Shown: piece after piece, positions 50,855 to 59,858 of the stretch
Layout: every line of letters starts with the position of its first letter
How positions within the stretch are numbered: the stretch's first letter is position 1
DNA from: an uncultured Nitrospirales bacterium
GTDB taxonomy: Bacteria; Nitrospirota; Nitrospiria; Nitrospirales; UBA8639
NCBI GenBank assembly: GCA_958295805.1
Contig: OY282373.1
Location: 1,335,001 to 1,399,000, forward strand
DNA: 64,000 nucleotides
Direction of reading: 5' to 3'
Position numbers and translations under genes: made by a program
The notes under the pieces: generated by a model
What the model was told of the DNA's origin: nothing
What the model saw: the letters and a program-made list of their open reading frames with translations, nothing else
The model's database searches: none

Positions 50855-51060
50855 GGTGGTGGACTCATTCTTTTCTCCTTCTCCCTCGACTTTGTCTGCT
50901 TTGAGAATCGACTTGTGCTGGAACTGGATGGAGGGCATCAGGACCAGTCCGAGTACGACGCTCAGCGAACCACGCGGCTGGAGTCTCAAGGCTTCCGCAT
51001 CCTCCGGTTCTGGAATCACCAAGTCTTGACGGAGCCGGATGGCGTGCCGGAAGCCTCATT
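50855..51060 (+). pseudogene. Remnant of a DUF559 nuclease-like gene
   Basis: The frame encodes NRLVLELDGGHQDQSEYDAQ, then RLESQGFRILRFWNHQVL, the second half of DUF559 (Vsr-like PD-(D/E)xK) proteins, which carries the conserved ELDG.H and RFWN motifs. The N-terminal half is lacking and the 3' end runs into family C repeats. The final 60 bp are duplicated at about 51247-51310. Confidence 0.7.
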
Positions 51061-51470
51061 CCCCCTCACCCCCACCCTCTCCCGCCAGGGGAGAGGGGAA
51101 AGGGAGGAATGAGAAAAGGGAGTCCCCGCCTTGTTCCTTCTCCCCTGGTGAGACCTTTGCAACATGCGCCCCGTCGTTCGTAGCTGCGCGATCCCTGCTC
51201 GGCAGCAGGGATGTGCCTTATCGTGCCCCCGGCCGGACAGCCGTCAAGGCGTCCGCGTCCTCCGGTTCTGGAATCACCAAGTCTTGATGGAGCTGGATGG
51301 CGTGCCGGAAGCCTCATTCCCCCTCACCCTGGCCCTCTCCCGCCAGGGGAAAGGGAGGAATGAGAAAAGGGAGTCCCCGCCTTGTTCCTTCTCCCCTGGT
51401 GAGACCTTTGCAACATGCGCCCTGTCGTTCGTAGCTGCGCGGTCCCTGCTCGGCAGCAGGACGTGCCTTT
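50991..51470. repeat. Tandem direct repeat of about 225 bp
   Basis: Copy one (about 50991-51220) and copy two (about 51249-51470) share the DUF559 tail, a family C hairpin, CTCCCCTGGTGAGACCTTTG with the following AACATGCG, and CTGCTCGGCAGCAGG. Small length differences occur in the hairpin. GAGACCTTTGCAA matches the end of the nuoA-nuoB element. No gene lies in 51061-51648 outside these pieces. Confidence 0.8.
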
Positions 51471-51663
51471 TCTCCCTCTCCCCTGGCGGGAGAGGGTGGG
51501 GGTGAGGGGGGAAGATCGGTGCCAGTTCGGGCCATGAGCTCTAGTCGAAGGGGGTTCCGGCCGCGGCCGCTCTACCTCCCCTTTGTAGAGCCCTTTTCCG
51601 CTTCTCCCTTCCACTCTTCGGGACCAGCTCCGAGTGTCAAAGGTGGTGGACCCATACACGATC

Positions 51664-53483
51664 TGTCAACCCAAAGCCAAGATGTCCCCTTTGAGCAAAG
51701 CGAAGATGTCCCCTTGGGAGGTTTTGGAATGGGAGGTTGGTGCTCCAAGGGCGTCGTGGGGTGGCCTGTGGACAACCCCGTCGCCGCCTCCCCCCGACCG
51801 CCGGTTGCCCACAGGCTTCACGCGCTCGCGCGAAGGGGGGCAGGAACGGTCAAGACAAGACAGGGGGAGGGTGTCGAGGAGATACCCCTGGAGGGGCCCG
51901 GTTCGGCTTGGGCCGGGTGATGATCGCTGCGGTGAGTGGCTGGAGGCTGACCCACCCCCAGGGGGCTGTGGATGATCAGGCGCAGGGCCTGGGCGGGTTT
52001 GAGGCAGCGCAGAGTTGCAACCGCTCACGCGGTTGCCGTCCCCCTCCCTTGGCTGCGGCGCCGGAAGCCCCTGAGGCCAACCCTTCCGCTCCGAGGGGCG
52101 GGGGGTTAGCGGGGAGGGTGCGAGACAGGAGAGGAGGGGGGGTCTCCAGCGGTTCCAGGGGTGGTCTGGGGAGGGTTTGTACTTGGGGCGTTTGCGTTGG
52201 AGCCCACGGGCGGTGTCGACGGTTCGGTGGAGGCTCTTCTCGTCGTCCACCGGGATGGGAGTTGGGCCTTGGGCGAGGATGCGGTAGTCGAGGGTCTGGC
52301 CCTGACATAACAGGGTGACGCGACCGTCGAAGTCCTCGCACACGGTGACGGGGCTTGAGCGCAGGCGGTAGCCCCTGCCTTGGTTCAAGACTTGGTATTC
52401 CCTGTTGCGGTATCTCAGGGTGAGGTTGCGGCTCAGCTTGCGGGTGGAGTGGCAGCTCACGATGAGGTTGAGGGAATCGGGGTCGTGCAGCACTGGGCGG
52501 TGGGCGTCGTGGGGGTTGTGGGGCGGGCGGGCGAAGCGGCGGTTGTGGTCAGCCATGTACTTGGGCACGAAGGCATTGGCCTCGTCGATGGAGTGGATGC
52601 CGCAAAGGCGCAACTCCTTGACCAAGCGGTCCTGGAGGGTCTCGTTGGCCCGTTCCACCCGGCCCTTGGCCTGGGGGGTGTTGGCGTGGATGGGTTGGAT
52701 GTCCAGGGTTTGAAGCGCCCGGGTGAACTGAGTCCGTTCGCCCTCGCGGTCCTGTTGAGTGACCCGGAAGATGCTGTGCTTGTCCGAATAGATGGCCACC
52801 GGACGACCGTACTGGTCCAGATACCCGCGCAGGGTCCTCATGTAGGCTTCGGTGGTCTCGGCCTCGACGAAACGCAGGGCCATGAGCCGGCTGGTGGCGT
52901 CGTTGATGAACACGATCAGGGTGCACGACGGCCCCCGCTCCTCGAACCATCGGTGCGGCGAGCCGTCGATCTGCACCAACTCGCCCACGGCCTGTCGCCG
53001 GGGACGGCTGTGATGCACCCGCATCCCCCGGCGCTTCTTCGACCGCCACAGCCCCGCTGCCGCCATCCACTTGCGCAAGGTCTCCACCGACACCCGGTAG
53101 CCATGCACCTCCCACAGCTTCTCCCAGGCCAGGGTCGGTGAAAAATCTTCGTAGCGCTCCCGCACCACCGCCAAGATCTCTGCCCGAACCTCCGGCGCTA
53201 TCGCGTTGCTCGCCTTGCGCCCCCGATGCCCCGAAATCAGCCCCTTCGCCCCCAACTCCCGGTAGCGCCGCACCAGCCGCTTCACTTGCCGCACACTCAG
53301 CCTCAACCGCTCCCCCGCTTCCCGTTGCACCAGCCGCTTCCCCACGACCTCCCGGATCACTTCCAGCCGGTCCACCTCGCGCATGGTCATCCCCTCTTCT
53401 GGCTTCGCCATCCCTTGTCCCCCTTCCTCAAAGGGGACATCTTAGCTTTGCTCATTAGGGGACATTATCGCTTTGCTCTAACA
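51664..53483 (-). mobile_element. ISNCY-like insertion sequence with 15-bp target duplication
   Basis: The element is bracketed by the direct repeat GACCCATACACGATC at 51649-51663 and 53484-53498. The ends are inverted and share TGT, then CAAAGC and ATGTCCCC at the same spacing. A second inner copy of GAGCAAAGC..ATGTCCCC occurs on each side. One transposase gene on the reverse strand fills it. Intact ends and target duplication imply a fairly recent insertion. The flanking target lies in a non-coding repeat-rich area, so no gene seems broken. Confidence 0.85.
51666..53411 (-). CDS. ISNCY-family (ISDol1-like) transposase, with a long read-through tail
   Basis: The 581-residue protein has N-terminal helix-turn-helix repeats (ERLRLSVRQVKRLVRRYREL, then GHRGRKASN) and an rve/DDE core. 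Its acidic triad would be Asp in VQIDGSPHRWF, Asp in YSDKHSIFR and Glu in KGRVERANETLQDRL. Transposases of this type usually end near RPKYKPSPDHPW (about residue 430). Here the frame continues some 145 residues of Pro/Ser/Arg-rich low-complexity sequence into the terminal inverted repeat, so the last residues (GDIFALLKGDILALG) are encoded by the repeat. ATG 53411 follows AAGGGGG at suitable distance. Confidence 0.87.
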   Translation of the reverse strand: MAKPEEGMTMREVDRLEVIREVVGKRLVQREAGERLRLSVRQVKRLVRRYRELGAKGLISGHRGRKASNAIAPEVRAEILAVVRERYEDFSPTLAWEKLWEVHGYRVSVETLRKWMAAAGLWRSKKRRGMRVHHSRPRRQAVGELVQIDGSPHRWFEERGPSCTLIVFINDATSRLMALRFVEAETTEAYMRTLRGYLDQYGRPVAIYSDKHSIFRVTQQDREGERTQFTRALQTLDIQPIHANTPQAKGRVERANETLQDRLVKELRLCGIHSIDEANAFVPKYMADHNRRFARPPHNPHDAHRPVLHDPDSLNLIVSCHSTRKLSRNLTLRYRNREYQVLNQGRGYRLRSSPVTVCEDFDGRVTLLCQGQTLDYRILAQGPTPIPVDDEKSLHRTVDTARGLQRKRPKYKPSPDHPWNRWRPPLLSCLAPSPLTPRPSERKGWPQGLPAPQPREGDGNRVSGCNSALPQTRPGPAPDHPQPPGGGSASSHSPQRSSPGPSRTGPLQGYLLDTLPLSCLDRSCPPSRERVKPVGNRRSGGGGDGVVHRPPHDALGAPTSHSKTSQGDIFALLKGDILALG

Positions 53484-53582
53484 GACCCATACACGATCTT
53501 GTCGTCGCGTGGGGGGGTATGATACGTTGGCACGCGCCGATGTTTGTATCTGAGAACCTACCAGGATTTTGAGGGAATCACC

Positions 53583-54509
53583 GTGATCGGAATCCGCCGT
53601 CAACGCCGCAGTCGAGGGATGAAGCTTGCACTGGTCCTGGTTATGGTGGCGGGTGGAGGAAGTGACGGAACGGCAACGGCGGCAACGCCAACGGTGATCC
53701 ACGATGCCGGCTCCTATTTCCCGGATCAGACGGGCAATGAATGGCGGTATCGGGGGCGGATGACCAAAGGGACCGTGAATCAAATTGCTGATACCACTTT
53801 CGTGAACGTCTCGACGGTCACGGGCAAAACGCGGAAAGACGGGGTGCTGGTCACGGTGATTCATGATACCAATCCGGGAGACCAAGGGCCGACGGATAGT
53901 TACTATCTCCGCGATGCCGCCGGCATTCGTTATTATGGGTCCAAACCCGGGACCAAATTGGAACAGCAGTTGATTCCCTATCAGATCGTGCGCTTTCCTC
54001 TTGAACTGCCCAGTTCCTTTCAGCAATTAGACCGGGACAACCTCAATTTGGGGTTGGACATTGACCATGACGGCCGGGCGGAAACGGTCGACGTACAGGC
54101 GACGGTGACCGTCCAGGGTGAGGAACCCGTGACCGTGCCGTTCGGGACGTATGAACGTGCGATTCGTCTCGAATCGCGCATGAACCTGCTCGTGCATTTA
54201 TCACGTGATGGAACGCAGGTACATGGGTTCGACACCATGACGGTGTGGCTGGTGAAAGGCGTGGGGTTGGTCAAATATACCGAACGTCAGTTGGTCCCGA
54301 TGGTACGCGCCGGGAAGGAACGGCTAATTGAAATCACCGAAGAGTTGGAAGACGCGACGTTACACGGTGGGACCGAATTATTGAGTCGGCACAAACCCTC
54401 AACGCATGGTGTATTCACCGGTCACCCGTTGGACCATACATTGCGAGAGCCGGAAACCCTGAGGACAAAAGGCGGTGAACTGCAGATTCTTCGCTTACGC
54501 TCAGAATGA
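53583..54509 (+). CDS. Secreted protein of unknown function
   Basis: GTG 53583 has GAGGGA 6 bp upstream and yields 308 residues. The N-terminus is a signal peptide (basic IRRQRRSRGMK, core LALVLVMVAGGG, cleavage near TATAA). The mature part is beta-rich (YFPDQTGNEWRYRGRM, ETVDVQATVTVQGEEPVTVP, MTVWLVKGVGLVKYTERQL), a pattern seen in uncharacterised exported proteins. The last residues ELQILRLRSE and the stop codon come from a family A repeat, so the native C-terminus may have been replaced. Confidence 0.65.
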   Translation: MIGIRRQRRSRGMKLALVLVMVAGGGSDGTATAATPTVIHDAGSYFPDQTGNEWRYRGRMTKGTVNQIADTTFVNVSTVTGKTRKDGVLVTVIHDTNPGDQGPTDSYYLRDAAGIRYYGSKPGTKLEQQLIPYQIVRFPLELPSSFQQLDRDNLNLGLDIDHDGRAETVDVQATVTVQGEEPVTVPFGTYERAIRLESRMNLLVHLSRDGTQVHGFDTMTVWLVKGVGLVKYTERQLVPMVRAGKERLIEITEELEDATLHGGTELLSRHKPSTHGVFTGHPLDHTLREPETLRTKGGELQILRLRSE

Positions 54510-54610
54510 CAGGGAAGGGCTCAGAATGACAGGGGAAGGAACAGAAGGACAGAGGAGTTTTCCCGGAAGGACAGGGAGCTTTCCCAGAATGATGGGGAGC
54601 TTTTACAAGA
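54478..54610. repeat. Family A repeat and about 20-bp degenerate tandem copies
   Basis: After CAGATTCTTCG..CTCAGAATGACAGG, the unit CAGAATGACAGGGGAAGG recurs in decaying form (CTCAGAATGACAGGGAAGGG, AGAAGGACAGAGGAG, AAGGACAGGGAGC, AGAATGATGGGGAGC) at about 20-26 bp intervals. It overlaps the 3' end of the preceding gene. Confidence 0.7.
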
Positions 54611-54636
54611 AGATTACCACGGGAAGGTTGATGAAC

Positions 54637-55452
54637 TTACGCGGGCAATTGCTTTTTGAGGAAGGAAATCGTGGTGTCCCAAGCCTGGGCGGCCATTGAC
54701 TCCTGATACAGGTCGGGCTGGAATTTGTCGCAGAATCCGGTGCTGGTGCCGGGATAGTGACGCACATCCACGGTTTTGCCGGATTCCTGAGCGACGTTCT
54801 CTAATTGTTCAAGGTCCTCCACCGCGACCCGGTCATTCCTTTCCGGTGCATGATACAGGAACGGGCAATACAGATTCCTGACGGCATCAATGGGATCGGG
54901 CAGTTTGCCGTAGAAGGAGACGGCCGCTCGTAGCCGTTTTCGTTTGAGGGCAAAAAGAACGGCTAAGGTTCCACCCAGCCCCAACCCCACCGCGGCATGG
55001 GCGTTCCGTACCGTGAACTCCATGTTCGGATCTTCAGGCAGGTTGGCGTTCAAAAATTCACAGGAGGCGTTGATGTCCTGAAGGACGGCGTTGAGGTCGA
55101 CCCGTTCATACAGCGCATCGGCAACTTCCGCATTGGCCGTGATCATTCCTCCTTGTCTGCCGTACAAGTTGGGGATGATCACCACGTAGCCTTCACAGGC
55201 CAGCCGCGTGGCCAATTCCTGTGAATCCGGCGTTAATCCCCATTTGTCGTGAAGCAGCACAACGGAGGGAAATTTGCCTTTTTCTTGCGGCCAATATTGA
55301 AAGCCTTGGACCTGGTGTTCTTTGGGAATCCTGGTGGCCGCGTAGGGGTCAACCATTTGGTCTTTATGGGTATCAAAGACCCCTTTGCTGGAAAAGCGAA
55401 CGGCCTTAAACCCGACTTGATTGGGCGTGAAGGGCGTCACGTGATCGGCCAT
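54637..55452 (-). CDS. Dienelactone-hydrolase-like alpha/beta protein, probably lacking the catalytic triad
   Basis: From ATG 55452 the protein has 271 residues, with the DLH fold order: FPSVVLLHDKWGLTPD (oxyanion region), LACEGYVVIIPNLYGR, the nucleophile-elbow region, AAVSFYGKLPDP, and a C-terminal region before the last helix. The elbow reads VGLGLGGTLA where active members have G-x-C-x-G-G, so the Cys is Gly. At the His position the motif is YPGTSTGF instead of the usual x-H-x-F. Enzymatic activity as a hydrolase is therefore doubtful. A leftward extension to 55656 is open but spans repeat-like DNA. Confidence 0.8.
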   Translation of the reverse strand: MADHVTPFTPNQVGFKAVRFSSKGVFDTHKDQMVDPYAATRIPKEHQVQGFQYWPQEKGKFPSVVLLHDKWGLTPDSQELATRLACEGYVVIIPNLYGRQGGMITANAEVADALYERVDLNAVLQDINASCEFLNANLPEDPNMEFTVRNAHAAVGLGLGGTLAVLFALKRKRLRAAVSFYGKLPDPIDAVRNLYCPFLYHAPERNDRVAVEDLEQLENVAQESGKTVDVRHYPGTSTGFCDKFQPDLYQESMAAQAWDTTISFLKKQLPA

Positions 55453-55832
55453 GCCGTTGTGCCACTTTCTTTTTGAATGGATGAATGAATGAGAGACGGG
55501 TTTCGAAAATCGAGGCGTACTATAGCGACCGCGTGAAAGTTCTGTCAATGAACTGTATGGGGCCACCACCTTTGGCACTCGGAGAGCCGTTGGAGAAGGA
55601 AGGATCCCGGAGAGTGTATGCGCCCGCAACGCAGTCAGGCGGGCAGCCCGCTTCACCTGGTACTGGGAGCGTCCGCCCCCCTCACCCCGACCCTCTCCCG
55701 CCAGGGGAGAGGGAGAAGTAGGGACACTCTCCTTTTTCTTTTCCCCTCTCCCTTGACGGGAGAGGGCGAGGGTGAGGGTGGTTCTGAGGAGGAACTTGCA
55801 GGAGTGCCGGATACTGAGGACATCCTCAATGG
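55453..55832. repeat. Intergenic region with two family C hairpins
   Basis: Between the hydrolase-like gene and thiI, family C copies lie at about 55678-55716 and 55740-55782, with CCCTCTCCCGCCAGGGGAGA and its inverse forming hairpins. TGTATGGGGCCACCACCTTT at 55554-55573 resembles, in reverse complement, the flank of the insertion sequence (51636-51655). No gene is supported. Confidence 0.65.
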
Positions 55833-57014
55833 TTATGCAGCGTGCAAGGAAAACTCGGCGAGTTCAGCGGACGTGATGCCTTCCTGGATCATTGATTGGA
55901 TCGGCAACGAGCGTTCGGCTTGTTCGACGTCGGGAAGACGACAACGAGTATTCGGATGACGCGGAACAAACAACGTGCAACAATCCTGGTCCGGTTCAAT
56001 CGACGTGTCAAAGGTCCCGATCCGTTGCGCCTCATTGATGATTTCGAGTTTGTCCATCCCGATCAGCGGTCGAAGAATGGGCAAGGACGCCGCATTGCTG
56101 ACGGTCTGAAGGTTTTCCGGGGTTTGGGAGGCGACTTGCCCAAGGCTATCGCCGGTGACTAATCCCCAACACCGCTCGGTTTTTGCTATCTCCTCGGCAA
56201 TCCGCATCATCATCCGTCGATACAGGATGACTCGACTGGGAGCCGGAGTATTGACGACGACGTTGCGTTGAATGTCTCCGAACGGTACGAGATAGAGCCG
56301 GGCCGTAAGCTGGTAGCGCGTGAAATGAGAGACGAGGTCGCGGACTTTTTCTTCGGAGGCTCGGGAAAGATAGGGCCGGCCATGAAAGTGGACGAATATC
56401 ACCTTACAGCCCCGCTTCATCATTCGATAGGCCGCCACGGGTGAGTCAATGCCTCCTGAGATGAGACACAACACGGTGTGACTGATGCCGGTGGGGAGCC
56501 CTCCCGGTCCCGGGTATTTGACAAGCGAGAAGTAGGCCGTCCCATCCACGATTTCGACGCCAATCGTCACGTCGGCTGCATTCAGGCTCACCCGTTTGCC
56601 GGTGGTGGCGCACAGGTACTCGCCGATCTCCCGGTTCAATTCAATCGAGGTTTTCGAAAAACGTTTGTCGGCCCGTTTAGTGGTGACCCGAAAGGTCTGA
56701 AACGTTTTCGATTGCAGCGCGGTCGCCATGGCTTCACAGAGGGGTTGGAGGTCGGGCGCGTCATAATTGATGGGCTGAGAATGAGCCAGGGAGTAATTCG
56801 CCACGCCGAAGGTATGACGAAGGCGATCCTGCACGTCGTCCCATGATGTCTCACTCTGAAAGGTGACGCGAATGCGGCCGGGCAGGGAGCGGACGTCGGT
56901 GACGCCCGTGTTCTTCAACGCGCGTTGGAGATGTTGAATCAGGCGTTGTTCAAAAAATCCACGGTTTCGTCCCTTAAGGGCTAACTCATGATAATGCACC
57001 AACGCGTACGGCAT
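55833..57014 (-). CDS. thiI: tRNA 4-thiouridine synthetase / thiamine sulfur-transfer protein ThiI
   Basis: The 393-residue protein has an N-terminal ferredoxin-like and THUMP region (LVHYHELALKGRNRGFFEQRL, then RADKRFSKTSIELNREIGEYL), then the PP-loop SGGIDSPVA near residue 185. It has the conserved Cys-Cys in DQDCCTLFVPRHP. There is no C-terminal rhodanese domain, so it is the short form as in Bacillus. It makes s4U8 in tRNA and may donate sulfur for thiamine. Its start overlaps the trxB stop by one base. Confidence 0.94.
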   Translation of the reverse strand: MPYALVHYHELALKGRNRGFFEQRLIQHLQRALKNTGVTDVRSLPGRIRVTFQSETSWDDVQDRLRHTFGVANYSLAHSQPINYDAPDLQPLCEAMATALQSKTFQTFRVTTKRADKRFSKTSIELNREIGEYLCATTGKRVSLNAADVTIGVEIVDGTAYFSLVKYPGPGGLPTGISHTVLCLISGGIDSPVAAYRMMKRGCKVIFVHFHGRPYLSRASEEKVRDLVSHFTRYQLTARLYLVPFGDIQRNVVVNTPAPSRVILYRRMMMRIAEEIAKTERCWGLVTGDSLGQVASQTPENLQTVSNAASLPILRPLIGMDKLEIINEAQRIGTFDTSIEPDQDCCTLFVPRHPNTRCRLPDVEQAERSLPIQSMIQEGITSAELAEFSLHAA

Positions 57015-57931
57015 CAGCCCGCGGTCTCTAAAAACCGTTCGGCGTCGATGGCGGCCATGCAGCCGGTACCGGCGGCCGTAATGGCCTGTCGATAGTGAGG
57101 GTCTTGCACGTCGCCGGCGGCGAACACGCCGGGCACGCTGGTTGCCGTGCCGTGGGAGGTTTGGATGTACCCGTTAGGATCCATCGCCAGTTGTCCCTTG
57201 AAGACGTGCGTGTTCGGCGTGTGTCCGATGGCCACGAATACCCCTTTGCACGGCAGCGTCTCGGTGTGTTTGGTGAGGGTATCCTGCATGCGAAGTCCGG
57301 TGACGACCTCATCGCCCAACACTTCCTCAATCACGGCGTTCCACCGGAACGAAATCTTTTCATTGTTCATGGCCTTATCTTGCATGATCTTGGACGCGCG
57401 AAGTTTGTCGCGACGGTGGATGATGGTCACGTGGGTGGCGAATTTCGTCAAAAACGTGGCTTCCTCCATGGCGCTGTCACCCCCGCCGATGACGGCAATC
57501 GGCTGGCCTCGAAAGAAAAATCCGTCACAGGTGGCGCACGTCGAAACCCCGTGCCCAAGGAGCCGGCTTTCGGACGAGAGGCCCAAGAGATTGGCCGAGG
57601 CTCCGGTGGAAATAATCAGTGATCGGGTTTGAATCGTTTCTTCATCATTGATCGTGAGGGTAAAGGGACGGCGGCTGAGGTCGACCGTGGTCACGTCGGC
57701 CGCCTGGAAGGTGGTGCCGAACCGTTCTGCCTGGGCGCGCATGTCCTGAATCAACTGCGGCCCCATGATGCCCTGAGGGAAGCCGGGATAATTTTCGACG
57801 TCGGTCGTCAGCGTTAATTGCCCGCCGGCTTGCGAGCCTTCAATCATCAGTGGAGCAAGATTGGCGCGAGCGGTGTAGAGCGCAGCGGTCAGTCCGGCGG
57901 GACCGGATCCTACAATAACAACATTGTGCAT
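57014..57931 (-). CDS. trxB: Thioredoxin reductase
   Basis: From ATG 57931 (GGAAG just upstream) the 305-residue flavoprotein has FAD-binding VIVGSGPAGLTAALY, the redox pair CATCD (Cys132, Cys135), NADPH-binding IGGGDSAMEEA and a C-terminal FAD segment GVFAAGDVQDPHYRQ. It reduces thioredoxin with NADPH. The gene is between coaE and thiI in an apparent operon; trxB and thiI both support sulfur and redox chemistry. Confidence 0.97.
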   Translation of the reverse strand: MHNVVIVGSGPAGLTAALYTARANLAPLMIEGSQAGGQLTLTTDVENYPGFPQGIMGPQLIQDMRAQAERFGTTFQAADVTTVDLSRRPFTLTINDEETIQTRSLIISTGASANLLGLSSESRLLGHGVSTCATCDGFFFRGQPIAVIGGGDSAMEEATFLTKFATHVTIIHRRDKLRASKIMQDKAMNNEKISFRWNAVIEEVLGDEVVTGLRMQDTLTKHTETLPCKGVFVAIGHTPNTHVFKGQLAMDPNGYIQTSHGTATSVPGVFAAGDVQDPHYRQAITAAGTGCMAAIDAERFLETAG

Positions 57932-57965
57932 CGCTTCCATCCTTTGTGAGAACGAGAATACGTGG

Positions 57966-58610
57966 TTATGCGTGACGTTTCGGGCTTGGGTTTGTCCGGG
58001 TGCGCAAGGCCGCGTCGTGACGCAGCTCCTGATAGAGTCGTCGTATCCGTGGTCGAAGCTGATTGACCGGTAGCGTTCCGTCAATCAGATAATCGGCCAC
58101 GCGACGCTTAGCGTGCAAGGGCAATTGCCCACGAATGCGTCCCAAGGCTTCCTTTCTCGTCAACCCGTCTCGTTGCCGAGCCCGTTGAATTTGCGTGGCT
58201 TGATTGGCGGTGATCACGATGACCCGATCCATTCGGGTATGGGCCTGCGCCTCAATCAACAGGGCCGCATCGTAGATGATGACGGCATCCGGATGTCGGC
58301 GAGCCAAGGCCCTGGTCTGCCGGGTTTGCTCTCGCGCAATGCGTGGATGCACCATGCGATTCAGGACCAGCAGTTTTTCTGGTTCGTGAAACACGACGGC
58401 GGCCAAGGCTCCGCGATCAATCGTACGATCCGGTTTGAGCATTCGGGTTCCAAACGTGGCGACGATATCCTTCCATGCGGCTTTCCCCGGTTCCACCACC
58501 GTGCGAGCGAGTTGATCCGCGTGCATGACCCATGCGCCGCATTCCTGAAACAAGCTGGCCACGGTCGTCGTTCCCGAAGCAAGCCCGCCTGTCAAGCCTA
58601 CCAGTAACAT
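57966..58610 (-). CDS. coaE: Dephospho-CoA kinase with altered P-loop
   Basis: The 214-residue protein aligns with CoaE throughout: GLTGGLASG near the N-terminus, HADQLAR, VHPRIAREQ, YDAALLIEA and QRDGLTRKEALGRI. It would add the 3'-phosphate in the last step of CoA synthesis. The Walker A motif reads GGLASGTTT where GGxxSGKST is expected, so Lys14 is Thr (codon ACG at 58569-58571, one base from AAG). All other motifs are intact. Either the enzyme is impaired, the base is an error, or a second copy exists. Confidence 0.9.
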   Translation of the reverse strand: MLLVGLTGGLASGTTTVASLFQECGAWVMHADQLARTVVEPGKAAWKDIVATFGTRMLKPDRTIDRGALAAVVFHEPEKLLVLNRMVHPRIAREQTRQTRALARRHPDAVIIYDAALLIEAQAHTRMDRVIVITANQATQIQRARQRDGLTRKEALGRIRGQLPLHAKRRVADYLIDGTLPVNQLRPRIRRLYQELRHDAALRTRTNPSPKRHA

Positions 58611-58768
58611 CGTATCGTCCAGTATAGGGCATTCGACCGAAGCCCGAAAGTCTCACCCTTGAACGTCGTAGTGACTCGTGGATGGGCGACGAACGCCACT
58701 CTCGACCTTGACCGTGAAATTGCACTTCCTGTATGTGCCAATGAACAATGAATAGTGAAAGACACGCA

Positions 58769-59830
58769 ATGAAGTCAATGCCGCGACGAATCATGATGCC
58801 GCGCTCTTGGGTATACGCCGTTCTTTCCGTGGGGGCGTGGTGTGCCTGGTTTGGGATAGCGACGGCTCAAGATCTCAATGGGTCCGGTGATACCGATTCA
58901 GGGTCCGGCACCACTTGGCACGTGGCGTTGGATGGGTCAGGCGACTTTGTGTCCATTCAAGAAGCCATTGATCAGGCACGGGATGGGGACACCATTCTGA
59001 TTCATGCCGGACGCTATACCGAGGACGTGACGGTACACAGCAAAGAGCGTCTCAGGGTGTTGGGAGAAGACCGCGATCAAGTCCACGTTGCAGGCCTGAA
59101 TCGGGTGGGGACGTTGCACATCGGGAAATGGCCGTATGGAGCCACCAACGTGGAAATCAGCGGCTTGACCGTTCAGCAACACGGAGGATTAGGCGTCGGT
59201 ATCTTTAACGGTCAAGGAGTGATTCTCAAGAATCTCCGGATCAACGGCTTTGTCTTCGGGCAACAGGTACAGCAGGTACGAATCGAGGACTGCGTGGTGG
59301 GAGGCAGTGAAACCACGGGCTTGGCGTTTGCCGACTCGCAAGCCACGCTCATCGGCAACGTTATTCACGATAACGATCACGGCGTGGCCGTTGGTGGAAC
59401 GTCGACCGTGCATCTGGAACGGAACGTCGTGACGCGAAGTCTGTTTGAAGCCGTCGTCGTGGCGGATCACGGACAAGCCACGCTGCTGAGGAACACGTTT
59501 GTGAAGAACGGAGGGGGCATCACGTTTCAGGACGATGCAGCTGGCCGGGTGGAAGGCAATATTATCGACGGGGCTCAAGCAGGAATCACGTGGTCGTCAA
59601 AGAACGCGGTCAGCATTGCCCATAATGGGCTGCATAACACGACCGTCCCGTATCGTCTGGACGACAACCCCTTGGGCTCACAGTCGGTTCCCAATCCCTT
59701 TTCAGACCTCTATGCACCGCCACGATTCGTCGCGCCGACTCGCGGCGATTACCGACTCCAACCCGACTCTCCGTTCATCCATGTCGGCGACTTCCCCTAC
59801 CTCGGAGCCTTGGCTCCCGTGCAAGAGTAA
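58769..59830 (+). CDS. Secreted right-handed beta-helix protein
   Basis: I prefer ATG 58769, preceded by GAAAG at fair spacing; ATG 58748 is also in frame. A signal peptide (WVYAVLSVGAWCAWFGIATA, then Q) leads into a pectin-lyase-like fold: VALDGSGDFVSIQEAIDQAR at the start, as in NosD or pectin methylesterase-like proteins. Repeated strands follow with G-x-x-x-x-N turns (GVILKNLRINGF, VRIEDCVVGG, GNVIHDNDHGV, NVVTRSLFEAVV). No catalytic residues are evident; it may bind or modify glycans, but the role is unknown. Confidence 0.78.
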   Translation: MKSMPRRIMMPRSWVYAVLSVGAWCAWFGIATAQDLNGSGDTDSGSGTTWHVALDGSGDFVSIQEAIDQARDGDTILIHAGRYTEDVTVHSKERLRVLGEDRDQVHVAGLNRVGTLHIGKWPYGATNVEISGLTVQQHGGLGVGIFNGQGVILKNLRINGFVFGQQVQQVRIEDCVVGGSETTGLAFADSQATLIGNVIHDNDHGVAVGGTSTVHLERNVVTRSLFEAVVVADHGQATLLRNTFVKNGGGITFQDDAAGRVEGNIIDGAQAGITWSSKNAVSIAHNGLHNTTVPYRLDDNPLGSQSVPNPFSDLYAPPRFVAPTRGDYRLQPDSPFIHVGDFPYLGALAPVQE

Positions 59831-59858
59831 ATGAGAGCAGGTCTGTCCAAGTGCATCG

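Noticed and set aside
51737-52318. Gly/Arg-rich forward frame in the insertion sequence
   Set aside because: Shadow of the low-complexity transposase tail; no start signal or domain.
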